Assembly: GCF_019795155.1 (NCBI RefSeq)
Contig: NZ_JAILYN010000003.1
Coordinates: forward strand, 62,001-126,000
Direction of reading: 5' to 3'
DNA length: 64,000 bases
From: Marinobacterium arenosum
Lineage (GTDB): Bacteria; Pseudomonadota; Gammaproteobacteria; Pseudomonadales; Balneatricaceae
Every line of letters starts with the position of its first letter. Position 1 is the first letter of the stretch. Positions 1 through 8,201 of this stretch are shown in pieces. The translations under genes were made by a program, and so were the position numbers. The notes beneath the pieces are model-generated. The model made no database searches, was not told where the DNA came from, and saw only the letters and a list, made by a program, of their open reading frames with translations.

Positions 1-1143
1 ATAATCTTCCAGGTCGTCGACCAGCTCCGGGTAGAGCTCCAGCAGGATCGATACCAGCATCTCCTGGCCCTGCAGCGAGCAGTGCTGCTCGCTCCATTTG
101 AGCAGGTTGTCCCAGTTGCCGATGCCGTCTTCGGTATGGGTTTTCAGTTTGACCAGGTCCTGCAGCACCATCTGGTTGTTATCGGTCTGCCAGTCGTCCT
201 CGGTGACGGTTTCGGCGGTGTGGCGTTCGCAGCGCTCGAGCAGTTCGGCGAAGCGCTGGCGGATCATGCCGTTGATGTTGCCGAGCACCCGGATGCGGGC
301 CAGCGCCAGTTCGCGCATCTCGACCCACTGGTTGATCAGCAGAGGATGGTTGACCAGGAACGGTGCCATGCCGAGGCCGGTGGAATTGCCGATACCGAAG
401 TAGCGTTTGATCTCCGGCTTCATCGGCTGGAAGCTGTCTGGTGCGCGGTGTTTGGCGATATGCTCCGCCTGCAGCAAGCTGAAGTTGCGCAGCATCAGGC
501 AGACGAACATTTCTGCCGAGAACGGGCGCGCGAAGTCAGCGTGCTTGTCGCGAACCTTCTCCCAGTCCGCCATGCCCAGCTTGCCGCTACCGTACACCGC
601 CGTTGTGCGGTACAGATAGCCCACTTTGGCGATCTGCTCGACATCCGGCTGGCGGCCGTTGGCCAGTTGGTCGACCACGTAGTCGAAATTGCGGGCGCTA
701 CGGTTGGCGCGGGACAGCACGAACACCCGGGCGTCGACCCGGCCGGCTTCCTGTTTGGGAACGTTCTGGCGCAGCTTCTCCAGGTAGATATCGTCCACCT
801 TGTCTTCGACCAGCGCCATGGTCAGGTCCCACTTGGTCGCGATTACCCGGTCGTTGCGCTCTTCCGGCGCCAGGTAATCGGAGAACAGTACGAAACTGAA
901 CAGGCCGTGCGGTGCGTGGATCTCGTAGATCACGGTGCCGTAGCCGTCGTTGTCCAGTTCGAAGCGAGCCGGCTCGATCTGCCAGCGCTCTCGCATAATC
1001 TTGCGCACCAGGGTACGCATGAAACTCAGTCGGCTCTGATGCAACGCGCCCAGCCGTTCCAGGTCCATTACCTGGTTGGCGGGCCGCAGTGGCAGTGCAT
1101 TGTCGCCCCGCAGTGAGGCTTGAATGGCTGCTGGCGTGGTCAT
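1..1143 (-). CDS. Unrecognised protein, N-terminal 381 residues, cut by window start
   Basis: An open minus-strand frame runs from an ATG at 1143 to the left edge with no stop, so at least 381 residues are present and the C-terminus lies outside. The deduced N-terminus reads MTTPAAIQASLRG; later parts include FSFVLFSDYLAPEERNDRV and FGIGNSTGLGMAPFLVN, a soluble, mixed alpha/beta-looking protein with no signal peptide or membrane segment. I do not recognise a family. A palindrome resembling a FadR-type GntR operator lies about 310 bases upstream of the start. It faces away from the LysR-aldehyde dehydrogenase group but may belong to the same catabolic region. The reading frame is judged real from its uninterrupted length and protein-like composition; function is unknown. 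Confidence 0.8.
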   Translation of the reverse strand, partial: MTTPAAIQASLRGDNALPLRPANQVMDLERLGALHQSRLSFMRTLVRKIMRERWQIEPARFELDNDGYGTVIYEIHAPHGLFSFVLFSDYLAPEERNDRVIATKWDLTMALVEDKVDDIYLEKLRQNVPKQEAGRVDARVFVLSRANRSARNFDYVVDQLANGRQPDVEQIAKVGYLYRTTAVYGSGKLGMADWEKVRDKHADFARPFSAEMFVCLMLRNFSLLQAEHIAKHRAPDSFQPMKPEIKRYFGIGNSTGLGMAPFLVNHPLLINQWVEMRELALARIRVLGNINGMIRQRFAELLERCERHTAETVTEDDWQTDNNQMVLQDLVKLKTHTEDGIGNWDNLLKWSEQHCSLQGQEMLVSILLELYPELVDDLEDY

Positions 1144-1451
1144 TGTTGTTATCCTCGTTTTAGACACATCCGGAATTTCGAGATGCCGGCCTCATTCGCC
1201 GGCGGCAGCATAGATGTGTTGGAAACCTTCTCGCCCATCGGCCCCTGCCGGTTTTCCTTATCTTTAATTGTATGCAGGGAGGCGTATCTGCCGGGTTCCA
1301 TCGCAGATAGTTGACCGTGCGGCTCCTGCCATATGCGGAAACGGCACTCGGCCTTTCGGATTGCCGGCCTTGCCTGGCCGTCTCCACCCGGAAGACCGTT
1401 TCATATTGGGGGAATTGAGCGCTAACCGACAAATCAAAAGGTTATATCGTC

Positions 1452-1470
1452 TGATAAGTCGGACTTATCA
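1452..1470. promoter_or_regulatory. Palindrome resembling a FadR/GntR-family operator
   Basis: TGATAAGTCGGACTTATCA is a perfect 9-base inverted repeat around one central G. The core GTCGGAC has the GT-N3-AC form typical of FadR-subfamily GntR operators (FadR core TGGTCNGACCA). No GntR gene is in the window, so the regulator would be encoded outside. The nearest gene start it could control is the minus-strand gene beginning at 1143. The operator role is inferred from symmetry and the core motif only. Confidence 0.55.
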
Positions 1471-1575
1471 AACCTGCGGAAGATATTATTTTTTCTATGG
1501 TTTGGGTGGGATAACGCATGGGTTTCGGCTAAAGCTGCTTGGCCGGAGCCTCTTCTACAACAGAGCGTGCAGGCC

Positions 1576-1600
1576 CTTGTAGGAGCGGATTTATCCGCGA
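1576..1600. repeat. REP-like element (Pseudomonas-type)
   Basis: The sequence CTTGTAGGAGCGGATTTATC continuing CGCGA contains the hairpin GCGGAT-TT-ATCCGC and closely resembles the short extragenic palindromes beginning GTAGGAGCGG found in Pseudomonas genomes. It sits just downstream of the stop codon of the minus-strand LysR gene, a usual place for such elements. Only one copy of this form is visible in the window. Confidence 0.6.
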
Positions 1601-1615
1601 CCGACCGAGGGCGGG

Positions 1616-2515
1616 TTAATCTTCGGTGCTGCTGTTGTCGATAATGAAATTAATCAACGCCTCGGCGGCCGGGGTCAGCGATTTGTTGCTCAGCCGGACG
1701 ATACCGATATGGCGCACCACCGCCGGTTGGGTCAGCGGGATGAAGCGCAGTGTGGCGCTGTCCTGCGGGAAGGCGAACCAGGGCAGGGTGGTGATGCCGA
1801 TGCCCGCTTCCAGCATCGCGATCAGCGAGATCATGTTGGAGATATAGAACTGGGAGTCGGCCAGCAGCGGCTCCGCCTCGCTCTCTTCCAGCAGCCGCGA
1901 GGTGCCATTGGCGATCAGCCGGTACTGGCGCAGCTCCTTCCAGTGCAGTGCCTCTTTTTCCGCCAGCGGGTGGTCGTTGCGGCAGACCACGCCGATCTGG
2001 TCCTGCCAGATCGGGGTGAAGTTCTTGTCGCTGTGTTCCTGCGCCTGCCACAGGCTGGCGATGCCGAAGTCGACCTGCTGGTTTTCCACCATCCTTAATA
2101 CAGCATCGGAGTTATCGTCGTAGAAGCTGATATGCAGGTTCGGGCTGTCGGCGACGAACCGCGACAGCAGTTGCGGCAGTATCCGGCTGGCGATCGACGG
2201 TACCGAGGCCAGCCGTAGGTGGCCGGTCTTGTGCTCCGCCAGCAGGGTCATGTCCTGGGCGATGCGGTCGTGATGGGCGATCAGCTCCTTGGCCTGCGGC
2301 AGGAAATGGCGGCCGAACGGGGTCAGCTCGGTCTTGGCGGCCTTGGATTTGCGCTTCTCGAACAACGGCTCGCCCAACTTGTTTTCCAGATCACGGATCG
2401 ACAGCGAAATGGCCGGCTGGGTGCGGTGGGCTTTCTCGGCGGCGGCGTGGAAGCCCTTGAGCTCGGCGACCCAGACGAAGTGGCGTAGCTGAGTGATCTT
2501 CAGTTCCGGCAGCAT
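1616..2515 (-). CDS. LysR-family transcriptional regulator
   Basis: A 299-residue LysR-type regulator of normal length. The N-terminal winged helix-turn-helix (about residues 6-65) contains the typical AAEKAHRTQPAISLSIRDLE recognition region, followed by a linker helix and a substrate-binding domain (about 90-295). It is transcribed divergently from the aldehyde dehydrogenase gene, with 92 bases between starts holding a short dyad (2517-2531), the arrangement of a local activator with its target operon. The inducer is not evident; by context it would be the substrate or an intermediate of the dehydrogenase-dipeptidase-BCCT module. Family assignment is secure, target assignment is inferred from position. 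Confidence 0.93.
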   Translation of the reverse strand: MLPELKITQLRHFVWVAELKGFHAAAEKAHRTQPAISLSIRDLENKLGEPLFEKRKSKAAKTELTPFGRHFLPQAKELIAHHDRIAQDMTLLAEHKTGHLRLASVPSIASRILPQLLSRFVADSPNLHISFYDDNSDAVLRMVENQQVDFGIASLWQAQEHSDKNFTPIWQDQIGVVCRNDHPLAEKEALHWKELRQYRLIANGTSRLLEESEAEPLLADSQFYISNMISLIAMLEAGIGITTLPWFAFPQDSATLRFIPLTQPAVVRHIGIVRLSNKSLTPAAEALINFIIDNSSTED

Positions 2516-2516
2516 G

Positions 2517-2531
2517 ATAAGGAAACCTTAT
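2517..2531. promoter_or_regulatory. Candidate LysR-regulator binding site
   Basis: ATAAGG-AAA-CCTTAT is a perfect 6-base inverted repeat in the divergent promoter region between the LysR gene and the aldehyde dehydrogenase gene. It has the T-rich, interrupted-dyad look of LysR boxes and abuts the LysR start, as expected for autoregulation. The AT-rich run after it (2535-2565) probably contains promoter elements, but no clear -35/-10 pair could be fixed. Confidence 0.5.
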
Positions 2532-2607
2532 TGAGGAATATTATTAATTAATTTTTGTTATTAAAGCACGCGGCCTAAGATGCTTCCAACACTATCAGGA
2601 GGTGACT

Positions 2608-4053
2608 ATGTCTGATTCAGTTTTTCGTAACTACATCGCGGGTGAGTGGGTAGAAGGCAACAACGGCAGCGTGGCGAATATCAGCCCGGCCGATACCAGC
2701 GATCTGATCGGTTACTACGCCCAGGCCGACAAGGCGCAGACCGAAGCGGCGATCGCCGCGGCAGCCAAAGGCCAGATCGAATGGGCCAAGAGCGGCCTGG
2801 AACAGCGTTACGCGGTGCTGATGGCGATCGGTGACGAGCTGATCGCCCGTAAAGACGAGCTGGGCGCGATCCTGGCCCGCGAAGAGGGCAAGACCCTGGC
2901 GGAAGGCGTTGGCGAGACCTACCGTTCCGGCCAGTTCTTCCACTACTACGCGGCCGAGGTGCTGCGCCAGATGGGCGAGACCGCCGATTCCGTACGACCG
3001 GGTGTCGAGATCGAAACCCGCCGCGAGCCGGTCGGCGTGGTCGGCATCATCACCCCCTGGAACTTCCCGACCGCCACCGGCGCCTGGAAGATCGCCCCGG
3101 CACTGGCGTTCGGCAACGCCATCGTCTGGAAGCCGGCCAACCAGGTTCCGGCCAGCGCCTGGGCACTGACCGAGATCATCTCCCGCCAGGGGCTGCCGGC
3201 CGGCACCTTCAACCTGGTGATGGGGCCGGGTTCCCAGGTCGGCGACGTGCTGATCAACTCCCGCGACATCAACGCGCTGACTTTCACCGGCTCGCTGGAG
3301 ACCGGCCGCAAGGTGGCCGCTGCCACCGCCGTCAACCTGGTCAAGTGCCAGCTGGAGATGGGCAGCAAGAATGCGCTGGTGGTGCTGGATGACGCCGACC
3401 TGGACAACGCCGTCGAGTGCGCGGTCAACGGCGCCTTCGGCGGTACCGGCCAGAAGTGCACCGCGTCCTCCCGTCTGATCGTCACCGAAGGTATCCATGA
3501 CCGCTTTGTCGAGGCGGTGGTCGAGCGGATGAAGAAGCTGGTGATCGGTCACCCGCTGAAAGAGGGTGTGCACATCGGTGCGGTGGCGGACGCCCGCCAG
3601 ATGGAACAGAACCTGGCCTATCTGGAACTGGCCAAGGCTGAGGGCGGCAAGCTGGTCTGGGGCGGCGAGGTACTGAAGGAGGAGACCGAAGGTTACTACC
3701 TGCAGCCGGCGCTGTTCACCGAAACCACCAACGATATGCGCATCAACCGCGAAGAGGCGTTCGCGCCGATCGCCTGCGTGATCAAGGTGAAGGATTACGA
3801 CGAGGCACTGGCCACTCTGAACGATACCAACTTCGGCCTGACCGGCGGCATCTGCACCCAGTCGCTGAAGTACGCCAGCGACTTCAAGCGCAACGCCAAG
3901 ACCGGCTGCGTGATGGTCAACCTGCCGACCGCCGGCACCGACTACCACGTACCGTTCGGCGGCCGCAAGGATTCCAGCTTCGGACCGCGCGAACAGGGCA
4001 CTTACGCCAAGGAGTTCTACACCGTCGTAAAAACCACCTACATCCGCGCCTAA
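2608..4053 (+). CDS. Aldehyde dehydrogenase, 2-oxoglutarate-semialdehyde (2,5-dioxovalerate) type
   Basis: A 481-residue NAD(P)-dependent aldehyde dehydrogenase. Visible active-site features are PWNFP (oxyanion Asn152), the general base Glu250 in QLEMGSKN and catalytic Cys284 in GQKCTASS. The C-terminal VMVNLPTAGTDYHVPFGGRK segment resembles alpha-ketoglutaric-semialdehyde dehydrogenases of glucarate and hydroxyproline pathways, so it probably oxidises 2,5-dioxopentanoate to 2-oxoglutarate; this substrate is inferred from similarity, not certain. Start is the ATG six bases after a GTG extension, because AGGAGGT lies at optimal spacing. It is first in an apparent operon with the M19-like gene 15 bases downstream and the BCCT carrier, opposite a LysR gene. 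Confidence 0.88.
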   Translation: MSDSVFRNYIAGEWVEGNNGSVANISPADTSDLIGYYAQADKAQTEAAIAAAAKGQIEWAKSGLEQRYAVLMAIGDELIARKDELGAILAREEGKTLAEGVGETYRSGQFFHYYAAEVLRQMGETADSVRPGVEIETRREPVGVVGIITPWNFPTATGAWKIAPALAFGNAIVWKPANQVPASAWALTEIISRQGLPAGTFNLVMGPGSQVGDVLINSRDINALTFTGSLETGRKVAAATAVNLVKCQLEMGSKNALVVLDDADLDNAVECAVNGAFGGTGQKCTASSRLIVTEGIHDRFVEAVVERMKKLVIGHPLKEGVHIGAVADARQMEQNLAYLELAKAEGGKLVWGGEVLKEETEGYYLQPALFTETTNDMRINREEAFAPIACVIKVKDYDEALATLNDTNFGLTGGICTQSLKYASDFKRNAKTGCVMVNLPTAGTDYHVPFGGRKDSSFGPREQGTYAKEFYTVVKTTYIRA

Positions 4054-4068
4054 CACGGGGACCGGTCT

Positions 4069-5085
4069 ATGAACAAAGCGCTGCATAACGAGCTGATCGT
4101 CATCGACGGCCTGCAGTACTCCAATTGGAGTCGTGAGATCTTCGAGCAGTTGCGCGAAGGCGGTGTGACCATGGTGCACGCCACCATCGTCTACCACGAG
4201 CAGATCCGCGAAACCCTGCTGCGGATCGCCGAGTGGAACCGGCTGTTCGAACTGCACGGCGACCTGATCATGCCGGTCAAGAGCGCGGCGGATATCCGCC
4301 GCGCCAAGCAGCTCGGCAAGGTTGGCATCCTGTTCGGCGCGCAGAACTGCTCGCCGATCGAAGACGACATCGGCATGGTCGAGGTGATGCGCGAGCTGAA
4401 CCTGATGATCATGCAGTTGACCTACAACAACCAGAGCCTGCTGGCCTGCGGCTGCTACGAAGCCGAAGACAGCGGCGTGACCCGCTTCGGTCGCCAGGTG
4501 ATCCGCGAGATGAACCGGGTCGGCATGGTGGTCGATATGAGCCACAGCGGCGAACGCAGCACGCTGGAGGCGATCGAGCTGTCTGAGCGGCCGATCGTGA
4601 TCTCGCACGCCAACCCGGCCAGCTTCCACCCGGCCAAGCGCAACAAGTCCGATACCGTACTGAAGGCGCTGGGCCAGTCGGGCGGCCTGCTGGGCTTCAG
4701 CCTCTACCCGTTCCACCTGAAGAACGGTTCCGCCTGCACGCTGGATGAGTTTTGCGACATGGTGGCCAGCACCGCCGACCTGATGGGTATCGAGCGGATC
4801 GGCATCGGCACCGACCTGTGCCAGCAGCAGCCGCTGTCGGTGCTGGAGTGGATGCGCAATGGTCGCTGGTCGAAGGAGATGGATTACGGCGAAGGCTCCA
4901 AGGCGAACGCCGACTGGCCGGCACCGCTGAGCTGGTTCCGCGACAGCCGCGACTTCCCGAACCTCACCGCCGGCCTGCAGGCGCGCGGTTTCAGTGACGA
5001 CGAGGTAGCCCGAATCATGGGGCAGAACTGGCTCGAGTTCCTGGATGACGCGTTGCAGCCGCAGCCTGGCGCGGCCTTCCGCTAA
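4069..5085 (+). CDS. M19 (membrane/renal dipeptidase) family protein with altered metal site
   Basis: A 338-residue TIM-barrel amidohydrolase-fold protein of peptidase family M19. It resembles the subgroup including P. aeruginosa PA5396, which lies next to dimethylglycine demethylation genes. The second-half ligands are recognisable: His159 (VDMSHS), His180 (ISHANP), Arg191 and Asp249 (GIGTDL). The first-half ligands are not: the usual HxD of the N-terminal strand is replaced in VIDGLQYSN (13-17), and the bridging Glu position reads FGAQN (90-93). A one-metal enzyme or a different chemistry is therefore possible, and dipeptidase activity should not be assumed. It is 15 bases after the dehydrogenase gene and followed by a hairpin before the BCCT gene. 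Confidence 0.85.
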   Translation: MNKALHNELIVIDGLQYSNWSREIFEQLREGGVTMVHATIVYHEQIRETLLRIAEWNRLFELHGDLIMPVKSAADIRRAKQLGKVGILFGAQNCSPIEDDIGMVEVMRELNLMIMQLTYNNQSLLACGCYEAEDSGVTRFGRQVIREMNRVGMVVDMSHSGERSTLEAIELSERPIVISHANPASFHPAKRNKSDTVLKALGQSGGLLGFSLYPFHLKNGSACTLDEFCDMVASTADLMGIERIGIGTDLCQQQPLSVLEWMRNGRWSKEMDYGEGSKANADWPAPLSWFRDSRDFPNLTAGLQARGFSDDEVARIMGQNWLEFLDDALQPQPGAAFR

Positions 5086-5092
5086 CGGATTT

Positions 5093-5123
5093 CGGCTGCC
5101 GCTGCGTAGCGGCGGCCGATTTT
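5093..5123 (+). terminator. Intercistronic hairpin, possible partial terminator
   Basis: CGGCTGCCGCT-GCGT-AGCGGCGGCCG forms an 11-base stem with one wobble pair and a 4-base loop, followed by ATTTTA. It starts eight bases after the M19-like stop codon and lies 48 bases before the BCCT start, so it may attenuate read-through or set relative transcript levels within the operon. Confidence 0.6.
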
Positions 5124-5170
5124 ACTCCCTGATCTTCAAATAAATATAAGAGACCTGTCAGGAGACTAAA

Positions 5171-6745
5171 ATGAACGATACTTCTCAGGCCACGCTGTCT
5201 GCACGTGAGGCAGATATGGCAAAGAACCCGGTATTGGCGGGCGTCGACCTGCCGGTATTCCTGATCAGCGGCGGCGTGCTGGTGCTGTTCGCGGCATTTG
5301 CGCTCTACGATATCGACATGGTGTCCGGCTGGGTGAACAGCGCGTTCGCGGCGTCCACCAAGGCATTCGGCGCCTACTGGCAGGTACTGCTGCTGCTGAC
5401 TTTCGTGATCGGCCTGTTCATGGCGATCGGCCGTACCGGCGCGGTAGTGCTCGGCGGCATCAAGGTGCCGGAGATCTCCACCTTCAAGTGGATCTCGATC
5501 ATCATGTGCACCCTGCTCGCCGGCGGTGGCGTGTTCTGGGCCGCCGCCGAGCCGATGGCACACTTCACCTCGCCGCCGCCGCTTTTTTCAAGCATGGCCG
5601 GTGGTGAGACCGGTACCGCCCAGGCGGCCTACAACGCGCTGGCGCAGAGCTTCATGCATTGGGGTTTCCTGGCCTGGGCGATCCTCGGCAGCCTGACCGG
5701 CGTGGTATTCATGTACCTGCACTACGAGAAGGGCCTGCCGCTGAAACCGCGTACGCTGCTCTACCCGGTGTTCGGTGATCGGGTGATGAAAGGCGCCTTC
5801 GGTGCGCTGGTCGATGCCAGCTGCGTGCTGGCGGTGGTCGCAGGCACCGTCGGGCCGATCGGCTTCCTCGGCCTGCAGGTCAGCTTCGGCCTGGAAAAAC
5901 TGTTCGGCATCCCCAATACCTACGCCACCCAGGTGACCATCCTGGTGGGGCTGATCGTGCTCTATACCCTGTCTGCGGTCAGCGGCGTGACCCGAGGCAT
6001 CCAGCTGCTCAGCCGCGCCAACGTGATCCTGGCGGTGCTGCTGATGGCGTTCATCCTGCTGTTCGGCCCGACCGCGTTCATCATCGACAGCTACCTGCAC
6101 TCGTTCGGTATTTACCTGGATCAGTTCATCCCGATGGCGACCTTCCGTGCCAGCCCGGGCTGGCTGGACTGGTGGACGGTGTTCTTCTGGGGCTGGTTCC
6201 TGGGCTACGGCCCGCTGATGGCGATGTTCGTGGCGCGTATCTCCCGTGGCCGCACTATCCGTGAAATGGTACTGCTGATCTCGGTGGTGGCGCCGGTGAT
6301 CACCTGCTTCTGGTTCACCATCGTCGGTGGCAGCGGGCTGGCGTTTGAACTGGCCAACCCGGGCGTGATCTCCGAACCGTTCACCGGTTTCAATCTGCCG
6401 GCGGCACTGCTGGCGATCACCGAACAGCTGCCTATGGGCTTCCTGATCTCGCTGCTGTTCCTGGTGCTGACCACCATCTTCGTGGCCACCACCGGTGACT
6501 CCATGACCTACGCGGTATCGATGGTGATGACCGGCACCGATCATCCGCGCACCGAAGTGCGGGTGTTCTGGGGGATCATGATGGGGGTGATGGCGGCGCT
6601 GCTGATCTCGATCGGCTCCGGCGGTATCTCGGCGCTGCAGTCGTTCATCGTGGTCACTGCCGTGCCGGTGTCGCTGGTGCTGCTGCCGTCGCTGTGGACC
6701 GCACCCAAGATCGCCTCTCAGATGGCTGACGAACAGGGGCTCTGA
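5171..6745 (+). CDS. BCCT-family transporter (betaine/carnitine/choline type)
   Basis: A 524-residue inner-membrane carrier with about twelve hydrophobic segments. The BCCT signature is clear: the Trp-rich segment WWTVFFWGWFLGYGP followed by MFVARISRGRTIREM, and an upstream AAAEPMAHF. Family members take up quaternary ammonium or related zwitterionic solutes by Na+ or H+ symport; the exact ligand cannot be read from the sequence. The N-terminal tail is short and there is no long C-terminal osmosensory extension, which suits a nutrient-uptake rather than an osmostress carrier. AGGAG lies seven bases before the ATG. It follows the M19-like gene and is closed by a strong terminator. Confidence 0.93.
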   Translation: MNDTSQATLSAREADMAKNPVLAGVDLPVFLISGGVLVLFAAFALYDIDMVSGWVNSAFAASTKAFGAYWQVLLLLTFVIGLFMAIGRTGAVVLGGIKVPEISTFKWISIIMCTLLAGGGVFWAAAEPMAHFTSPPPLFSSMAGGETGTAQAAYNALAQSFMHWGFLAWAILGSLTGVVFMYLHYEKGLPLKPRTLLYPVFGDRVMKGAFGALVDASCVLAVVAGTVGPIGFLGLQVSFGLEKLFGIPNTYATQVTILVGLIVLYTLSAVSGVTRGIQLLSRANVILAVLLMAFILLFGPTAFIIDSYLHSFGIYLDQFIPMATFRASPGWLDWWTVFFWGWFLGYGPLMAMFVARISRGRTIREMVLLISVVAPVITCFWFTIVGGSGLAFELANPGVISEPFTGFNLPAALLAITEQLPMGFLISLLFLVLTTIFVATTGDSMTYAVSMVMTGTDHPRTEVRVFWGIMMGVMAALLISIGSGGISALQSFIVVTAVPVSLVLLPSLWTAPKIASQMADEQGL

Positions 6746-6830
6746 TAGTCCGATCGAAAGAGCTTCAGCCTGATAAACAGCGCTTCAGCCAATCGAAAGA
6801 GTTTCAACGCAAGCATTGCGCTCTCGTCCT

Positions 6831-6854
6831 GGGCGGCTTCGGCCGCCTTTTTTT
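6831..6854 (+). terminator. Rho-independent terminator after BCCT gene
   Basis: GGCGGC-TTCG-GCCGCC with a UUCG tetraloop is followed by seven T residues. It separates the BCCT operon from the RidA gene, so the latter probably has its own promoter in the 47 bases that follow or depends on read-through. Confidence 0.9.
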
Positions 6855-6901
6855 ATGAATTCCTTTTTATTCGAACCATTCAATTCACCGGAGACCGGCT
6901 A

Positions 6902-7282
6902 ATGAAACAAGCAGTCAAAACCGACCTGTTCGCCTCCAAGGCGCCGCTGGAGTGGGCGATCATCGCCAACGGCACCCTGTCCACCGCGCAGATCCCAATC
7001 GACGCAGAAGGCAAGGTGGTCGAGGGTGGCATCGAGGCCCAGGCCCGCCAGACCATGGAGAACTTCAAGCACACCATCGAGGCGGCCGGGCTGACCATGG
7101 ACGCGGTCACCCAGGTGCTGATCTACGTCACCGACCGCGACCAGCTGCCGGTATTCAACAAGGTCTACGCCGAATACTTCCAGCCGCCGTACCCGAACCG
7201 CGCAGCAATGATCGTCGCCGGCCTGGCCCGCGAAGAGATGCTCTGTGAGATCGTGGCGTATGCGGCGGTTGAAGAGCAGTAA
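6902..7282 (+). CDS. RidA/YjgF-family protein
   Basis: A 126-residue RidA-fold protein. The conserved Arg100 (PYPNRAAM) and Glu116 (MLCEIVAYA) used by imine/enamine deaminases are present, so hydrolysis of a reactive imine is plausible. The family forms cytosolic trimers and commonly protects PLP enzymes or completes catabolic steps that release imines. GGAG lies about nine bases before the ATG. It lies behind the terminator of the BCCT operon on the same strand, and cyclic imines are expected products of the hydroxyproline-type enzymes encoded at 9-11 kb, so a role in that pathway is attractive but unproven. Confidence 0.9.
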   Translation: MKQAVKTDLFASKAPLEWAIIANGTLSTAQIPIDAEGKVVEGGIEAQARQTMENFKHTIEAAGLTMDAVTQVLIYVTDRDQLPVFNKVYAEYFQPPYPNRAAMIVAGLAREEMLCEIVAYAAVEEQ

Positions 7283-7836
7283 TTGGTGGTTCAGCAGACA
7301 GTGCTGAGTTGACAGTTGCCAGCTGGGAAACCCGGCTGGCTCCGTAAAGACATTCTGCTTTCTTCGCCGTCTATGGCGGCGGGCTCCTATCCACTTATTC
7401 ATTTTTTGTATTTGTATTTATTGGTGGTATCCGTTGTGTCCAGCTAATCTGGACAACGAGCTTTTATCCTATATTGTTGGCGGATTATAACGCTCTTATT
7501 GATAGCGCCACTCTTCTTCCCTATTGCAACCATATCCTCCTTCCTCCTCTATAGCGCTTGGATTGCAGATTAGCTTAGCTGGGCTAGACTTGTTTTATTA
7601 ACTTGGATGATTATGGGGTCTGTTGAGTTATTCAGATACGGATCTTCTATGATTTTTCTGTATTAGGTTTTTTTTGTTGGGTTTTTGAGTGCTTTGCAAG
7701 GTTTTAAAATATTAGGGCTTTAGGTTGTTTTAAAGAGTATGGATATAGGCGTAAGTCATCATAATGATTGATTTTTTGATAAGCCGGATCTGTTGCGTAT
7801 AGTGTTCTGTAATCATGGCTTCTATATGAGGCGGAT
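7283..7836. other. AT-rich non-coding left part of islet
   Basis: No supported gene. Base composition shifts sharply from the GC-rich flanks to AT-rich DNA with long T runs. A dyad TGTCCAG-CTAAT-CTGGACA at 7437-7455 is the only structured element noticed. It could be a hairpin or the remnant of a mobile-element end, but no transposase remains. A minus-strand frame across 7704-8036 was rejected. Confidence 0.6.
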
Positions 7837-8097
7837 ATGAGCGAAGACTTACTGGTTGTTCTTAGACTTATATGGTTTATTGGTTTGTTCGGTATAGCAC
7901 TTCCGGCGACATCCTGTTGGAATATTGCGAAAAGGAACTGCAAAAAAGAGCATAAATGGATTATGTATACATTCATTTGGATGTTCATGTTTTCATACTT
8001 TAATAATGCTGGGGTTGTGGCTTGCAAAAAGGCCATTGTGTTTTTTGTGGTGTTTTTGATTTATGCTTGGTTAGGTATGATTATTGGGGCTGTTTGA
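7837..8097 (+). CDS. Small orphan membrane protein
   Basis: An 86-residue protein with probably two or three membrane segments (about residues 5-25, 41-56 and 65-84) separated by a short basic loop NIAKRNCKKEHK. GAGG lies six bases before the ATG. I recognise no family. It sits in AT-rich DNA with codon use unlike the GC-rich neighbours, pointing to horizontal acquisition. The start, the hydrophobic periodicity and the ribosome site support it as a real gene, but a chance frame in AT-rich DNA cannot be excluded. Confidence 0.5.
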   Translation: MSEDLLVVLRLIWFIGLFGIALPATSCWNIAKRNCKKEHKWIMYTFIWMFMFSYFNNAGVVACKKAIVFFVVFLIYAWLGMIIGAV

Positions 8098-8201
8098 ATT
8101 TTCATCGGTTTGTTTGGGTGGCCCTGTGAGCGTTTTCTAATGGCACTTGTGGATAATGTTGGTTCTTTTAATGTTGCCTATGAACTACGTTGAGGTTCAT
8201 C

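Larger units (their letters stand above)
1144..1615. other. 472-base intergenic region with operator-like and REP-like elements
   Basis: No convincing gene is seen here. The stretch lies between the start of the leftmost minus-strand gene and the end of the LysR gene. It holds a 19-base palindrome at 1452-1470 and a REP-like sequence at 1576-1600, described separately. Short open frames in the stretch lack ribosome sites and look like chance. Confidence 0.6.

Noticed and set aside
82-1116. Long plus-strand frame at the left edge
   Set aside because: It is the complement of a more protein-like minus-strand frame and is rich in His, Gln and Val as shadow frames are; the minus frame is continuous to the edge with a plausible start.
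2617-4716. 699-codon minus-strand frame
   Set aside because: Spans two recognised plus-strand genes (aldehyde dehydrogenase and M19-like); composition is that of a GC-rich antisense shadow.
7704-8036. Minus-strand frame in the islet
   Set aside because: Overlaps the small membrane protein on the other strand, lacks a ribosome site, and its text shows no domain or signal pattern.
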